38,952 nt of DNA, taken from positions 1 through 38,952 of the forward strand of contig JBLNDI010000024.1 of assembly GCA_050261495.1 (NCBI GenBank), read 5' to 3'. The first letter of the stretch is position 1. The number at the start of each line of letters is the position of its first letter. Both the position numbers and the translations under genes were made by a program. The notes under the pieces are model-generated. The model saw only the letters and a list, made by a program, of their open reading frames with translations, searched no databases and had not been told where the DNA came from. Of this stretch, positions 30,136-38,952 are shown piece after piece. This DNA comes from JBMNKL01 sp050261495 (GTDB taxonomy: Bacteria; Bacillota; Clostridia; Acetivibrionales; DTU013).

Positions 30136-31524
30136 CTACGTATTGATAAGCACGATTCTCTTCTGTTCATCGCACATGATGGTCCTTTTCCTTCCTTCGA
30201 CCACCGTATTCAGCATAATTCTCCCTTCCCACAAATCCGCCATGTGTTTCAGGGTCTCTTCCGCATACAACGTATCCAGTTCCCTCCCGTCGTACACATG
30301 CTGCAACAAAATCGTGTTGTCCTTCTGGTTCCAATCCGTAACTTTTATTACGGGAATATTGCCAAGCCCTGAAAATGCTGCAATAGTATCCCTTATTTTT
30401 GTCCATCCTTCCTCATCGGCCACTTCCGAAACCACGTATTCATTGCCGTCCTTCTCATACTCGTAAAGTTTCAACTCGCAGCACAGTTCGGCAGTCAGGT
30501 ATCTTCTTATAAAAGATTCGTCACGCTCGATTTCCCGCACGTCAAAAAGCTTTTTCATATTACCGGGATTTCGCATATGAAGGTCTTCAAAAATTTTAAA
30601 CCCGAGGAAATAAGGATTTATTCCCCCCTCGATGGGCTTGACTACCTGGTTGTGTCTCTTCAGAAATTCAAAATGCAGTTTCTGCGGGAGATTCAGGCTG
30701 TTCAGCAAATGATAATGCCAAAAACATGCCCACCCTTCATTCATAATTTTTGTTTCCACCTGGGGAATAAAATAAAGGGTCTCCTCTCTTATCATATCGA
30801 TAACATCCTTCTGCCACTCGCTGAGTTTCCCATAAGCCCCGATGAAATAAAGCAAATCCTCTTCGGGTTCGGGAGGGACCTGTTTCATGTCGGCTTCGGC
30901 AAAATTAAACCTCTTATTCTGTTGCGTTTGCGAAATATGATCCCTGGACTTTTCCATGCTTTCCAGGCGTCTTTTCCTGATCTCCCCGTAATCAAGCCTT
31001 CTGGCGCCGATCGTCCTGGCGCACTGGAACCTCAGCGCGTGCGCCGCGTTAATTACCTTCTCGACCTCGCTATACCCGATGCTGGGGTCACTTATGTATT
31101 CCCTTATCCTGACGGCATGATTTTTAAACATCTCTACCGCAAGCTCGGCTCTTGTCCCTTCCTTGAACAAGCGGTTGTTTTTAAAAAAATCATTATGCCC
31201 GTAGACATGGGCCATGGTCAGGATCTGCAGCAGCAGCGAATTGTCCTTCATAAGGTAGGCAATGCACGGATTTGAATTGATAACCATTTCGTATGGCAAT
31301 CCAGCCAGGTTGTACTTGTTAAGGGTCCTTATTCTTTCATATGCCTTGCCGAAGCTCCAGTGCGGATAGCGCGACGGCATCCCGGCATATGCTTCGGTTT
31401 CGGCCATATCATCGAAGCTTACGAGCTCGAATTCCTGTTCATAGCAGTCCAAGCCGTTTTTGGCAACAAGCTCCTCAATCCGCTGATTCCAACTCTTCAA
31501 TTCTTCCACGCTATAGTCCGGCAT
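30136..31524 (-). CDS. spoVR: SpoVR family protein
   Basis: A 462-residue protein of the SpoVR/YcgB family, needed for normal spore cortex in Bacillus and conserved with PrkA and YhbH in other bacteria. Typical text includes MVINSNPCIAYLMKDNSLLLQ, AHVYGHNDFFKNN, and the C-terminal FFPQVETKIMNEGWA-like stretch (YFIPQVETKIMNEGWACFWHY read in parts). Several His and Glu residues are conserved, but its biochemical activity is not established. AGGAG lies 8 bases before ATG 31524. It is the last gene of the prkA-yhbH-spoVR operon, 38 bases after yhbH, where the gap contains repeats of CCCTGTCCT (plus strand) resembling tandem ribosome binding sites. Confidence 0.92.
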   Translation of the reverse strand: MPDYSVEELKSWNQRIEELVAKNGLDCYEQEFELVSFDDMAETEAYAGMPSRYPHWSFGKAYERIRTLNKYNLAGLPYEMVINSNPCIAYLMKDNSLLLQILTMAHVYGHNDFFKNNRLFKEGTRAELAVEMFKNHAVRIREYISDPSIGYSEVEKVINAAHALRFQCARTIGARRLDYGEIRKRRLESMEKSRDHISQTQQNKRFNFAEADMKQVPPEPEEDLLYFIGAYGKLSEWQKDVIDMIREETLYFIPQVETKIMNEGWACFWHYHLLNSLNLPQKLHFEFLKRHNQVVKPIEGGINPYFLGFKIFEDLHMRNPGNMKKLFDVREIERDESFIRRYLTAELCCELKLYEYEKDGNEYVVSEVADEEGWTKIRDTIAAFSGLGNIPVIKVTDWNQKDNTILLQHVYDGRELDTLYAEETLKHMADLWEGRIMLNTVVEGRKRTIMCDEQKRIVLINT

Positions 31525-31562
31525 ATCTTAATCTCCTGTCAACCCTGTCCTCCCTGTCCTCC

Positions 31563-32735
31563 CTATTCTCCTTCCTTTTCAAGAAGTCTTTTCAAACCCG
31601 CAATTATGTCCTCTTTTCTTGACATTGTTACAATTACAAAGTTGTCGGCCCTGATATGCTTCATAAATTCTGACTTTATCGTGCTTCCGGCGAAGTAATA
31701 CCCCGGTATGATTTCACCGTAGCCGAACAGGTTGCATACTTCGCAAAGCTTGGAAGCCAACTCCACGGCTTTTTTATTGTCCTCCGTCCAGTTGTCCCCG
31801 TCGCTGCAATGAAATGCATATATGTTCCAATTTTTTGGATTGTACCGCTGTTCTATTATCTCAAGGGCTTTTTCGTAGCCGCTGCTGATATACGTCCCCC
31901 CTGATTCGCCCCTGTGGAAAAATTCCACTTCGCCTACTTCCTTTGCCGTCGTGGTATGCGCAATGAAAACAACCTCAACGTTCGCATACCTCAGCCTTAC
32001 AAACTGGTACAGGAGAAAATAAAAGCTCCTGGCCATGTATTTCTTGGTCTGGTCCATCGAGCCCGAAACATCCATGATGCATATCACAACCGCGTTAATA
32101 TCCTTCTTTCGCACCTGTCTCAGCCTGCGGTACCGCAAGTCGTCTTCCGTAAAAGGAAAACGCTCCCTGCCGCTTCTCAGGTCTACTTCCTTATCGGGAT
32201 GGCTTCTTATGTACACCTGCTTCCTCTTTATTTTCTCTACAACTGTTTTTTTCTTGGCAATTCTCGGCGGAATTCCTTTCCTCTGGTAGCCGGATTTTCT
32301 AAAGCCAACATACGATTCGGCATCCGAAAGCTTTTTCCTGTCAATGTCGGGCAAATCGAGGTCGTCAAACAAGTAACCGATCAATTCCTCGATTGTTATT
32401 TCGGTCTCGTATATTTCCTCTCCTTCCTCGCAGCCTGCACCGCCATGCCCGTTGTTTTTGCCTTCTTCGTCCTCTCCTACAATATCTCCCCTCTTCTCAT
32501 CCCCGTCGCCGGTTGCCACACCACGCTTGTTTTTCCCGTAAATAAAGCTATATTCCCTGATTCCCCTTATGGGTATTTTAATTTTTTTGCTGCCGCTCTG
32601 CCCTATAATGCTTTCTTCTGAAATAATGCCGCCGATGTTTTTCTTGATGGACTCTTCAACAAGCTCCCGGTGTCTCCGCCTGTCCTCGGCCGAGCGCTCC
32701 CTCCCGCCCGGGCCCCGGTCCCTGAAAATCGCCAT
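31563..32735 (-). CDS. yhbH: YhbH/YeaH family sporulation protein (DUF444, VWA-like)
   Basis: A 390-residue DUF444 protein. After a basic N-terminus and an acidic low-complexity stretch (about residues 80-110) comes a von Willebrand A-like domain with the MIDAS motif MDVSGSMD and downstream FHCSDGDNW. VWA proteins of this kind usually act as partners of AAA+ ATPases, here PrkA. ATG 32735 is chosen, with AAGGAC 8 bases upstream; a GTG at 32753 overlaps the prkA end. It begins 5 bases after prkA stops. In Bacillus the gene is sporulation-controlled. Confidence 0.92.
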   Translation of the reverse strand: MAIFRDRGPGGRERSAEDRRRHRELVEESIKKNIGGIISEESIIGQSGSKKIKIPIRGIREYSFIYGKNKRGVATGDGDEKRGDIVGEDEEGKNNGHGGAGCEEGEEIYETEITIEELIGYLFDDLDLPDIDRKKLSDAESYVGFRKSGYQRKGIPPRIAKKKTVVEKIKRKQVYIRSHPDKEVDLRSGRERFPFTEDDLRYRRLRQVRKKDINAVVICIMDVSGSMDQTKKYMARSFYFLLYQFVRLRYANVEVVFIAHTTTAKEVGEVEFFHRGESGGTYISSGYEKALEIIEQRYNPKNWNIYAFHCSDGDNWTEDNKKAVELASKLCEVCNLFGYGEIIPGYYFAGSTIKSEFMKHIRADNFVIVTMSRKEDIIAGLKRLLEKEGE

Positions 32736-32740
32736 AAAAT

Positions 32741-34666
32741 CTAGTCCTTCCACAGATTATTCGCGCTATACTTTAAAACCACGTTGCAGCAATGATCACA
32801 GTAGCCGTTCCGCTTCATTTCCTCCACCATCGCGTTATATTTCCTGTCCTGCTCCTCGTCTCTTACCTTTGCCTTCGTAATTATCCTGCTCAAATCCTTT
32901 ACCGAAGCGGCAAGTTTTTTCTCAATGGCTTCCTTGAGCGGTTCATAGCTGTTATATTCCAACTTTCCGCCGCTTCGCAGCACAAAGAACATGTATGCGG
33001 TGACGTCTCCCCTGAAGCCTTTTGCCGACGCCTCGGTAATACCTATTTGCTCCTCGATCGACCTCATGAAACGTTCGTCTGGCTCCAGTTCTTCCCCCGT
33101 ATTGGGGTCTTTCAGCCTTGTCTTGTTTATAAAAGCTTCAGCATGATCAAGGTAATTGTTGAAAAGGCTTTCGGCCTGTTCCCTGTAGCCGTATATAAAC
33201 GCTTTTGTCACCTCTTTTTCGAGGATCTTGTTATACTCTTTCTTGATTGAGTCCTGAACAAACCTCACATACTTGTTTTTCTCCTCCTCGCTTATGGAAA
33301 GCTCTTTTACGGACTTTACGATGGTGTCCATGACCGAAATCGGGTTTATGCAGTTATGCTCGGACTCTGACAGCGCAACATCGAGGGCTTTCATTATGAA
33401 CCGGGTGGAGATGCCCGTCATGCCTTCACGCGGAGCCTCTTCCCTCATTTCCATGATATCGATTTTTCTGGTCATTCCTTTTTCAACTATATCTTCGCCG
33501 TTATATAATTTCAGCTTCGTCATCAGGTCAACCTTTGTCGACGGCGCCAGCCGGGTCATAATTGCAAACATGGAGGCTACTTCGATGGTATGCGGCGCTA
33601 TGTGGGCCTGGAACCGGCTTTTCTTCAGGATTTTCTCGTATATTTTCATCTCCTCGTTCAATTCAAGGCAATACGGTATTTCAATCTTGACTATCCTGTC
33701 CAGAATGGCCTCGTTGGTATGGTCGGATTTAAACTTGTTCCATTCGGCTTCGTTGGAATGAGCCAGGATCACTCCGTCAAAATAGATCATCGGGCCTTTC
33801 CCCGGCGACGGTATCAATTTTTCCTGTGTAGCGGTAATCATGGTATGAAGGTACTCGGTTTCGTTCTTGAACACCTCGATAAATTCAACTATACCCCTGT
33901 TCCCCACATTAAACGCCCCGTTCAGCGACAATACCCTGGGATCGTCTTCCGGGTACAAGTCTATCTTTGAAATATCAATGCTGCCGGTCAGTACGCTGGT
34001 ATCCTGGTTGTTCGGATCTACAGGCGGAACCACGCCAATACCCTTCCTGGACCTTATGGAAAAGCCGGTTTTTTCCACCGGGAACCTCTCATATTCACCG
34101 TTGTATTCATTCTTGAGCCTGTAACGGCAAACCGGGCAGAGATCTCCTTCTATCCTGACTCCCAGGATTTCCTCAAACTTGCTCCTCAGGTGGTTTGGCA
34201 CCAGGTGCAGCGGTTCCTCGCGCATCGGGCAGCCTTTTAAAGCATATATATCACCGCTGTCCTCAAGCGCCTTCTTTAGCGCTTCCATAATCGACGATTT
34301 GCCCGAACCGACCGGCCCTACCAGGTAAAGCACCTGCCTGGCCTCTTCTCCTGCCATCGCCGCCGAGTGGAAATACCTGACTATTTTCATTATTATTTTG
34401 TCAATCCCGTAGAAGTCCTTGAAGAACTTATATTTCTTGATGGTGTCATTGCCGTATATCTTTCTTAACCGCGGGTGCTCGTCGGTTTTTATTACTTCCA
34501 CTCCTTTTTCCATGATAAGGTTATATATTCTCTGGTGTGCCAGCATTGCCAAATCAGGATTCTTTTTAACAAGCTCGATATAATCAAGAAATGTACCGGC
34601 AAATTGGTCCTTTATCCTTTCCTGCCTATCTTTATGTATGATTCCGGAAATATCACGCTCATTCAT
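32741..34666 (-). CDS. prkA: PrkA serine protein kinase / AAA+ protein
   Basis: A 641-residue PrkA-family protein. The AAA+ part has Walker A GPVGSGKS at 117-124, and an insertion with cysteine pairs (CPMREEPL and later CPVCRYR) probably binds zinc. The C-terminal PrkA domain contains EVTKAFIYGYREQAE and a last short cysteine cluster YCDHCCNV. It has been called a serine kinase and, more recently, a Lon-like protease in sporulation; the sequence alone does not decide. AAGGAGG precedes ATG 34666; in-frame codons upstream lack it. First gene of the prkA-yhbH-spoVR operon. Confidence 0.95.
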   Translation of the reverse strand: MNERDISGIIHKDRQERIKDQFAGTFLDYIELVKKNPDLAMLAHQRIYNLIMEKGVEVIKTDEHPRLRKIYGNDTIKKYKFFKDFYGIDKIIMKIVRYFHSAAMAGEEARQVLYLVGPVGSGKSSIMEALKKALEDSGDIYALKGCPMREEPLHLVPNHLRSKFEEILGVRIEGDLCPVCRYRLKNEYNGEYERFPVEKTGFSIRSRKGIGVVPPVDPNNQDTSVLTGSIDISKIDLYPEDDPRVLSLNGAFNVGNRGIVEFIEVFKNETEYLHTMITATQEKLIPSPGKGPMIYFDGVILAHSNEAEWNKFKSDHTNEAILDRIVKIEIPYCLELNEEMKIYEKILKKSRFQAHIAPHTIEVASMFAIMTRLAPSTKVDLMTKLKLYNGEDIVEKGMTRKIDIMEMREEAPREGMTGISTRFIMKALDVALSESEHNCINPISVMDTIVKSVKELSISEEEKNKYVRFVQDSIKKEYNKILEKEVTKAFIYGYREQAESLFNNYLDHAEAFINKTRLKDPNTGEELEPDERFMRSIEEQIGITEASAKGFRGDVTAYMFFVLRSGGKLEYNSYEPLKEAIEKKLAASVKDLSRIITKAKVRDEEQDRKYNAMVEEMKRNGYCDHCCNVVLKYSANNLWKD

Positions 34667-34758
34667 TAAGCCTTCCTCCTTATCCAAAGAAACATACCGG
34701 CACGGGACTTGCTTTAACCGGACAGGTGATTCTTGCGGTTTATGTACCGCTACATTTA

Positions 34759-34787
34759 ATTATATTAGGCGTGCTTATTTAAAATAC
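34759..34787 (-). promoter_or_regulatory. Possible sporulation-type promoter of prkA
   Basis: On the minus strand GTATTTT (plus 34781-34787), 14 bases, AATATAAT (plus 34759-34766) resembles the sigma-E spacing and boxes known for prkA in Bacillus. The match is loose. Other parts of 34688-34887 show only a short hairpin (GCGGTACATAAACCGC) near 34733. Confidence 0.3.
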
Positions 34788-34887
34788 CTTGGGGACTAAC
34801 TGGTTGCAGCGTTAAAAAATGCACAATTCCTAATCCCAACATTTACATTGGCGCTTTGCGTTTTCCTGGTGCTAAAATATTGTATAA

Positions 34888-36123
34888 GTGAAGAATGATA
34901 TGAAACAGTCCGGGTTTTCGAACAACATCATAATAGTCATAATAGGTGTTATTACCGGGATTGGTTTATTCCTGGCTTCGTTTTCGCTGCAATTGGCCAG
35001 TACTGTTTTAAACGAAGAATTCCATATGGAAGCTGCCGAAAATCTCGGATTTTTCGATAATATCAGCAGTATGCTCCAGAGCATCTCCGGGAGCGTCAAT
35101 AATGGAAATGAGCAGGCGGAATCGGCACTGAAAAGTGGAATAACACCCTCTTTCATAAAATCAAATGTCAAATCACTGATAAGCGGACTTGCCGGTTACA
35201 TTGACATGAATAAATTTCTGGAAGTCCTGGACCTTATCCGCTTTATTCTTTTTAAGTCGATAATATATTCCTCATTGATATTCGCATTAGTTCTGGCAGT
35301 AATGCTGTTTAAATCCCCCGCAGAAATACGCGCATGGGTGCGCTCCGCCGCTGTTTCTTATGCCCTGGTATACCCGGCAGCTGTCAGACTGCTGGGCTTG
35401 GCTTTGCATCGTATAGCATCGGGTTACGGAGCTGAAAAAATACAAGGCGTTTTGGCTGTCTCAAGATTTGCATTGGAAGAACCAGTTACCGGGTACATTT
35501 CATACTTGACAGGGTTTCTAACGACACGGGCTGTCATATCGGGAACGATCCTGTTTTTTGGTGTGGAAGCGGCAATTTTCATCATATGTCCCCGAAAGCC
35601 GCGTAACCTGGCACATTTCGGTTCAAGCAGCCGGCAGCCGTTAGTCAATAAGACTTACGTCCTGTTTCCGGCTTTGCTGCTTCCGGCTGCAGCGGCAAGC
35701 ATGCAAATCATGTTCGCAAAACAATATTTAGCCGGCATGGATTTTCCGGACACAATTGCATTTGCCGTGAAAAATACCGTCTCTGTTTCCGTAACTGATG
35801 CAAGAGACCAGGAAGTGTGCTTTCTGAATGTGGCAATATCTGATGAAAACGGCGATGTGCCTGCAGATAGCCTGGATTTAGCCTTATACCCGGCAGGAAG
35901 CAGCATGCCGGTTGAAAATACAAGTACAGGCGCGGAAGGTTCGTCCTTTTTCCTCCTTGAAAAAGGCAGATACCGGATTGTTTTAAACCCGGTTTCTTCC
36001 GACCCGGCAGTATTTGATTTTGAACTGGACAATGCCGGAAGAACCGATTTGTTCATAACCATAGGCAAAACAAAAAGCGGAACTGCATATATTAAAGATA
36101 CGTCCATGCTGTACATGCCGTAA
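34888..36123 (+). CDS. Unknown multi-pass membrane protein with C-terminal extracytoplasmic beta domain
   Basis: A 411-residue protein of no recognised family. Hydrophobic segments lie near residues 10-35 (IIIVIIGVITGIGLFLASF), 115-145, 150-170, 210-230 and 255-275, with a long extracytoplasmic loop after the first. The last 130 residues are soluble and beta-rich (VSVSVTDARDQEVCFLNVAISDENG to RYRIVLNP), like carboxypeptidase-regulatory or Ig-like folds. GTG 34888 and ATG 34900 are both possible; neither has a strong binding site. It stands alone between prkA (divergent) and the response regulator (convergent). Confidence 0.7.
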   Translation: MKNDMKQSGFSNNIIIVIIGVITGIGLFLASFSLQLASTVLNEEFHMEAAENLGFFDNISSMLQSISGSVNNGNEQAESALKSGITPSFIKSNVKSLISGLAGYIDMNKFLEVLDLIRFILFKSIIYSSLIFALVLAVMLFKSPAEIRAWVRSAAVSYALVYPAAVRLLGLALHRIASGYGAEKIQGVLAVSRFALEEPVTGYISYLTGFLTTRAVISGTILFFGVEAAIFIICPRKPRNLAHFGSSSRQPLVNKTYVLFPALLLPAAAASMQIMFAKQYLAGMDFPDTIAFAVKNTVSVSVTDARDQEVCFLNVAISDENGDVPADSLDLALYPAGSSMPVENTSTGAEGSSFFLLEKGRYRIVLNPVSSDPAVFDFELDNAGRTDLFITIGKTKSGTAYIKDTSMLYMP

Positions 36124-36130
36124 GACTGTT

Positions 36131-36841
36131 TTATTTTCGCTGGTATTCCGTTGGACTGACTCCAACAATTTTTTTAAAGACGCGGGTGAAATAACTGGGG
36201 TCTGAAAATCCTACTTGTGCAGCTACCTCATGAATCCTCATATTTTTCTTAAGCAATAATTGCGATTTTTCAATGCGAAGAAGATTAATATCCTTAAAAA
36301 TGGACCTCCCTGTTTCACGTCTATAGGCTCGACATAAATAACTCGGATTTAAATGAACATATTCTGCTACATCAGTCAGAGAAATGTCACGGGTATAGTT
36401 TTGCCTGATATAATCCTGCGCTTTTTTCAGCGGCGATAGCGGTACCTGCTCGTCCACATCCGCCTTCCAAGCCAGATGGGCAATTGCTTTTTTAATAGCC
36501 TGCGGCAGTTCATTTTCGTAGTTTAGTTTTACAACATAGTCTATCGCATTCAGCCGCAACGCAGTATGGGCATACGTAAAATTTGTGTAGGCTGTCAGGA
36601 TAATGACACAAATGTGTGGACATTTTTCGGTAATGATTTTCAAGAGATCCAAACCGTTAATGCCTGGCATCCTGATATCCAAAACCGCAATGTCAACCTC
36701 ATTCGATTGTATATACTCTATCGCCTCAACACCGTTTTCAGCAAGACAAACAATCTCGCAGTTCAAATCTTGCCACGAAATAAATGACGTAAGTCCTATT
36801 CTCATAGTAGGTTCATCGTCAGCAATCAGCACCTTATACAT
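36131..36841 (-). CDS. Response regulator, receiver plus AraC-type HTH (YesN family)
   Basis: A 236-residue response regulator. The receiver domain has acidic residues in LIADDEPTM, phosphoacceptor D55 in VLDIRMPG, T83 in ILTAYTN and K105 in YVVKLNY. The C-terminal AraC-type double HTH ends in the signature VGFSDPSYFTRVFKKIVGVSP. The start ATG 36841 overlaps the kinase stop by 8 bases, giving translational coupling. YesN-type regulators usually activate nearby sugar-uptake or polysaccharide-use genes; none is in the window, so the target is likely beyond the right edge or elsewhere. Confidence 0.93.
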   Translation of the reverse strand: MYKVLIADDEPTMRIGLTSFISWQDLNCEIVCLAENGVEAIEYIQSNEVDIAVLDIRMPGINGLDLLKIITEKCPHICVIILTAYTNFTYAHTALRLNAIDYVVKLNYENELPQAIKKAIAHLAWKADVDEQVPLSPLKKAQDYIRQNYTRDISLTDVAEYVHLNPSYLCRAYRRETGRSIFKDINLLRIEKSQLLLKKNMRIHEVAAQVGFSDPSYFTRVFKKIVGVSPTEYQRK

Positions 36842-38582
36842 TGTACTCTCGCCTCTCTCCGTCAATTGGTATTGTAATAATAACACAAGTTCCCGCATTT
36901 TCATGGCTATCAATCAAGAGCCCGTATTCCTCTCCAAAGATCAACTTCAGCCGTCGGTCAGTATTTTTAAGCCCTATCTGGCTATGATTTCCCCGAGGAA
37001 TTGCCGACATGGTTTTGTCGGATAAGTTAAGGGTTCCCATATCAAACCCTACACCATCGTCGTTTACTATTACGTAAACTTTGCGGTTATCGCATAAAAC
37101 AAAAACATCAACACAGCCGCCGCCTATTTTTTGTTCAATGCCATGAACAACCGAGTTTTCTACAATCGCCTCGATGGAGAGTTTAGGTATCCTGCAACCA
37201 AGAACACTGCTGTCATGCACAAATATTTTATATTCCAGCATATGTTGAAATCGCATTTTCTGAAGATATAAGTACTTCTTCACATAGTCAAGTTCGATTT
37301 CGAGAGTTGTCAACTCGTCGTTATTTGTATAAATCCCCGCACGGAGCAGTTCGTTCAGCGCAATGAGCATATTTGACACCGTTTCATTTCCTGCAAGCTT
37401 TGCCTTTGTGCGAATGGTCGTCAGTATATTAAAGAGGAAATGCGGGTTCATTTGTGATTGCAAAAAACGTAGTTCAGATTCCCGGGCTGCGAGTTTTGCT
37501 TTGTACACGTCATCGATAAGATGTCGGATTCTGCTGGCCATAGAATTAAAAGTTTCAGATATTAACTTGAGATCGCGGCTACTAGAATGATGCAACCGCA
37601 CATCGTAATTCCCTTTGCCAATCTGTTCCATGCAGGCAACAATATCCTTCATAAAGCTGGTTAAGTAATGTATAACAAAATTGCCTAACAGGATAAATGT
37701 GGCGGAAATACTCAGCGAGATGAGGATATAGTAAACGAGACGATTTTTCATATCTGAGAAGGCGATATTTTTTGATATGCATGTTATAAGAATCAATCGG
37801 TCCCAAGCCACTCTTTCATATTTTGTGAGCAAAATATCATTACCAAGGTTTATATCGTGAATGCCTTCCGGGAAACCATCTATCAGAAGACGTTCGTTAA
37901 TCTTTTTGCCCAGCATTGATTTGTCGATAGCAGAAAAAACTATCCCATTTTCGTCAATTAAATAGGTAATAATATTCGGATTTTGATTTAGCATTGTACT
38001 CAAAAAACCTTCAGAAAGGCAATAAACCAAGCTGATATTTGCCGATTCGGTAGGAAGATTGTACACATTGCGGACAAAATAAATATTGTGCCGTGTGCTG
38101 GTCGGCGGAAAAAACAAGGGGCTGCTCGATTTCTTTAATTTCGATTGCCGGTATATTGTTTCCAGGTTCTCTTCATCTGCGCTGACAGAAAGATACGGGA
38201 GATTTATATAGTGTGTTTCATCCAAAAAAATATAAGTGGAAACGATGTTTTTTAAAATACCGGTGCGATATCCTTGTCGGGAAGGCAACTGTTTATATTC
38301 AAGAAATCTCTCTTCAAACTTTTTCTTACGTTTTGCTTCATCCTTCTCAGTGAATATTTCAATAACGGCCGGGTCGTTAAATTCCCTGACGGCCAACGTA
38401 TCAATGTTGTTAAAATAGCTATCAAGAGCAGCAGACAACTGTTTGCTTTGCGTATACAAATTATCGTAGGTGTTCTGCTCATAAACTTTGTATATGCTGG
38501 TAAGAAAAAAGATCCCGATAGCGCTCAACGACAAAACAAACATAAAGGTTATTATAATAATGTATTGAGTTCTTAATGTCAT
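36834..38582 (-). CDS. Sensor histidine kinase, YesM family
   Basis: A 582-residue membrane sensor. One transmembrane helix near residues 8-30 and another near 283-306 flank an extracellular dCache-like sensor domain of about 250 residues. A HAMP linker (about 305-360) leads to the His_kinase domain with phosphoacceptor H381 in QMNPHFLFN, and an ATPase domain with the N box IVENSVVHGIEQ and G box DDGVGFDMG. The kinase phosphorylates the response regulator encoded just downstream. AGGA lies 10 bases before ATG 38582, and a good promoter lies 115 bases further upstream. Confidence 0.93.
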   Translation of the reverse strand: MTLRTQYIIIITFMFVLSLSAIGIFFLTSIYKVYEQNTYDNLYTQSKQLSAALDSYFNNIDTLAVREFNDPAVIEIFTEKDEAKRKKKFEERFLEYKQLPSRQGYRTGILKNIVSTYIFLDETHYINLPYLSVSADEENLETIYRQSKLKKSSSPLFFPPTSTRHNIYFVRNVYNLPTESANISLVYCLSEGFLSTMLNQNPNIITYLIDENGIVFSAIDKSMLGKKINERLLIDGFPEGIHDINLGNDILLTKYERVAWDRLILITCISKNIAFSDMKNRLVYYILISLSISATFILLGNFVIHYLTSFMKDIVACMEQIGKGNYDVRLHHSSSRDLKLISETFNSMASRIRHLIDDVYKAKLAARESELRFLQSQMNPHFLFNILTTIRTKAKLAGNETVSNMLIALNELLRAGIYTNNDELTTLEIELDYVKKYLYLQKMRFQHMLEYKIFVHDSSVLGCRIPKLSIEAIVENSVVHGIEQKIGGGCVDVFVLCDNRKVYVIVNDDGVGFDMGTLNLSDKTMSAIPRGNHSQIGLKNTDRRLKLIFGEEYGLLIDSHENAGTCVIITIPIDGERREYNV

Positions 38583-38697
38583 ACTGGATATGTCCTAAAC
38601 CCTCGATATAATCAGTTTTTATATTGTGAATAATTCGTAAACTATTCGTGCATCTGTCTTTGGTAATTTTTTTTGTTAATATATTATGTATACTTAA

Positions 38698-38726
38698 ATA
38701 ATAAATCAAGCAGTATGGAAAGTCAA
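38698..38726 (-). promoter_or_regulatory. Promoter of the two-component system
   Basis: On the minus strand TTGACT (plus 38721-38726), 17 bases, TATTAT (plus 38698-38703). The transcript leader is about 110 bases and AT-rich. The stretch 38727-38952 to the window end holds no supportable gene. Confidence 0.7.
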
Positions 38727-38952
38727 TATAATACCGACATGTGTAAAAATCGTTCATTGTCCATGCAATAACCTGATGATAAAGTTAACATATACCCGCT
38801 TTACTAAAAGGGAAGAGAAGTATAAAAAATAAAAGACCAGCTAATAAAAGTCAAGAGCTTTTTAGAAAAGATATGAAGAATTTTTTGAAGTTCCTGATTT
38901 GAAAAAAGTGCATAGCAATAAGACCACCCAGGAGAAGTTGACATAAAATAGC

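Noticed and set aside
38479..38757. Minus-strand frame of 92 residues overlapping the kinase start and promoter
   Set aside because: Rich in Tyr/Ile/Asn from AT-rich leader DNA, overlaps the promoter and the kinase coding region, and has no ribosome binding site.
38761..38952. Reading with text like RYEEFFEVPDLKKVHSNKTTQEKL near the right edge
   Set aside because: Interrupted by stop codons upstream and lacking a start; too short to assign as a transposase remnant.

Overview
The window looks like a stretch of chromosome from an anaerobic, endospore-forming Clostridia-type Firmicute. The evidence is a prkA-yhbH-spoVR sporulation operon, strong AGGAGG-type ribosome binding sites, frequent TTG/GTG starts, a perfect CIRCE element in front of htpG, a YesM/AraC-type two-component system and an Fe-S aldo/keto reductase. 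The species cannot be named from the sequence alone.

Left chromosomal part (1-7184): the 3' part of an XRE-cupin regulator followed by an AMP-forming acyl-CoA synthetase; htpG with CIRCE; a HAD hydrolase plus class IV aminotransferase operon; and a divergent AraC-type regulator.

Mobile element (7185-20210, about 13 kb): it is inserted in the 3' end of a tRNA-Thr(CGT) gene and bounded by 49-bp direct repeats. A tyrosine integrase lies next to the intact tRNA. Inside are a separately promoted zinc-finger protein, excisionase-like DNA-binding proteins, a CHC2 primase domain protein, a D5-type SF3 helicase, a small-terminase-like HTH protein, several small unknown proteins, coiled-coil/acidic proteins and one large virion-like protein. 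I see no large terminase, portal, major capsid protein or lysis gene, so it is either a phage satellite or a trimmed prophage. Near its right end it carries a ParB-like gene remnant and a cluster of strong palindromes.

Right chromosomal part (20211-38952): an aldo/keto reductase lacking the usual catalytic tetrad; a minus-strand group made of purine nucleoside phosphorylase, an HTH-methyltransferase fusion, an S-adenosylhomocysteine (or S-inosylhomocysteine) hydrolase, an SAH/MTA deaminase and a PfkB kinase, which together read as an SAH-recycling and regulation module; a lipoprotein; tRNA-Val(CAC); a 589-bp non-coding element with 18-bp terminal inverted repeats and many nested long-range stems (29523-30111), the least explained object in the window; the prkA-yhbH-spoVR operon; an unknown membrane protein; and a two-component system.

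Most novel-looking items: the 589-bp structured element, the HTH-methyltransferase fusion beside SAH recycling, and the tRNA-Thr element with its palindrome cluster.
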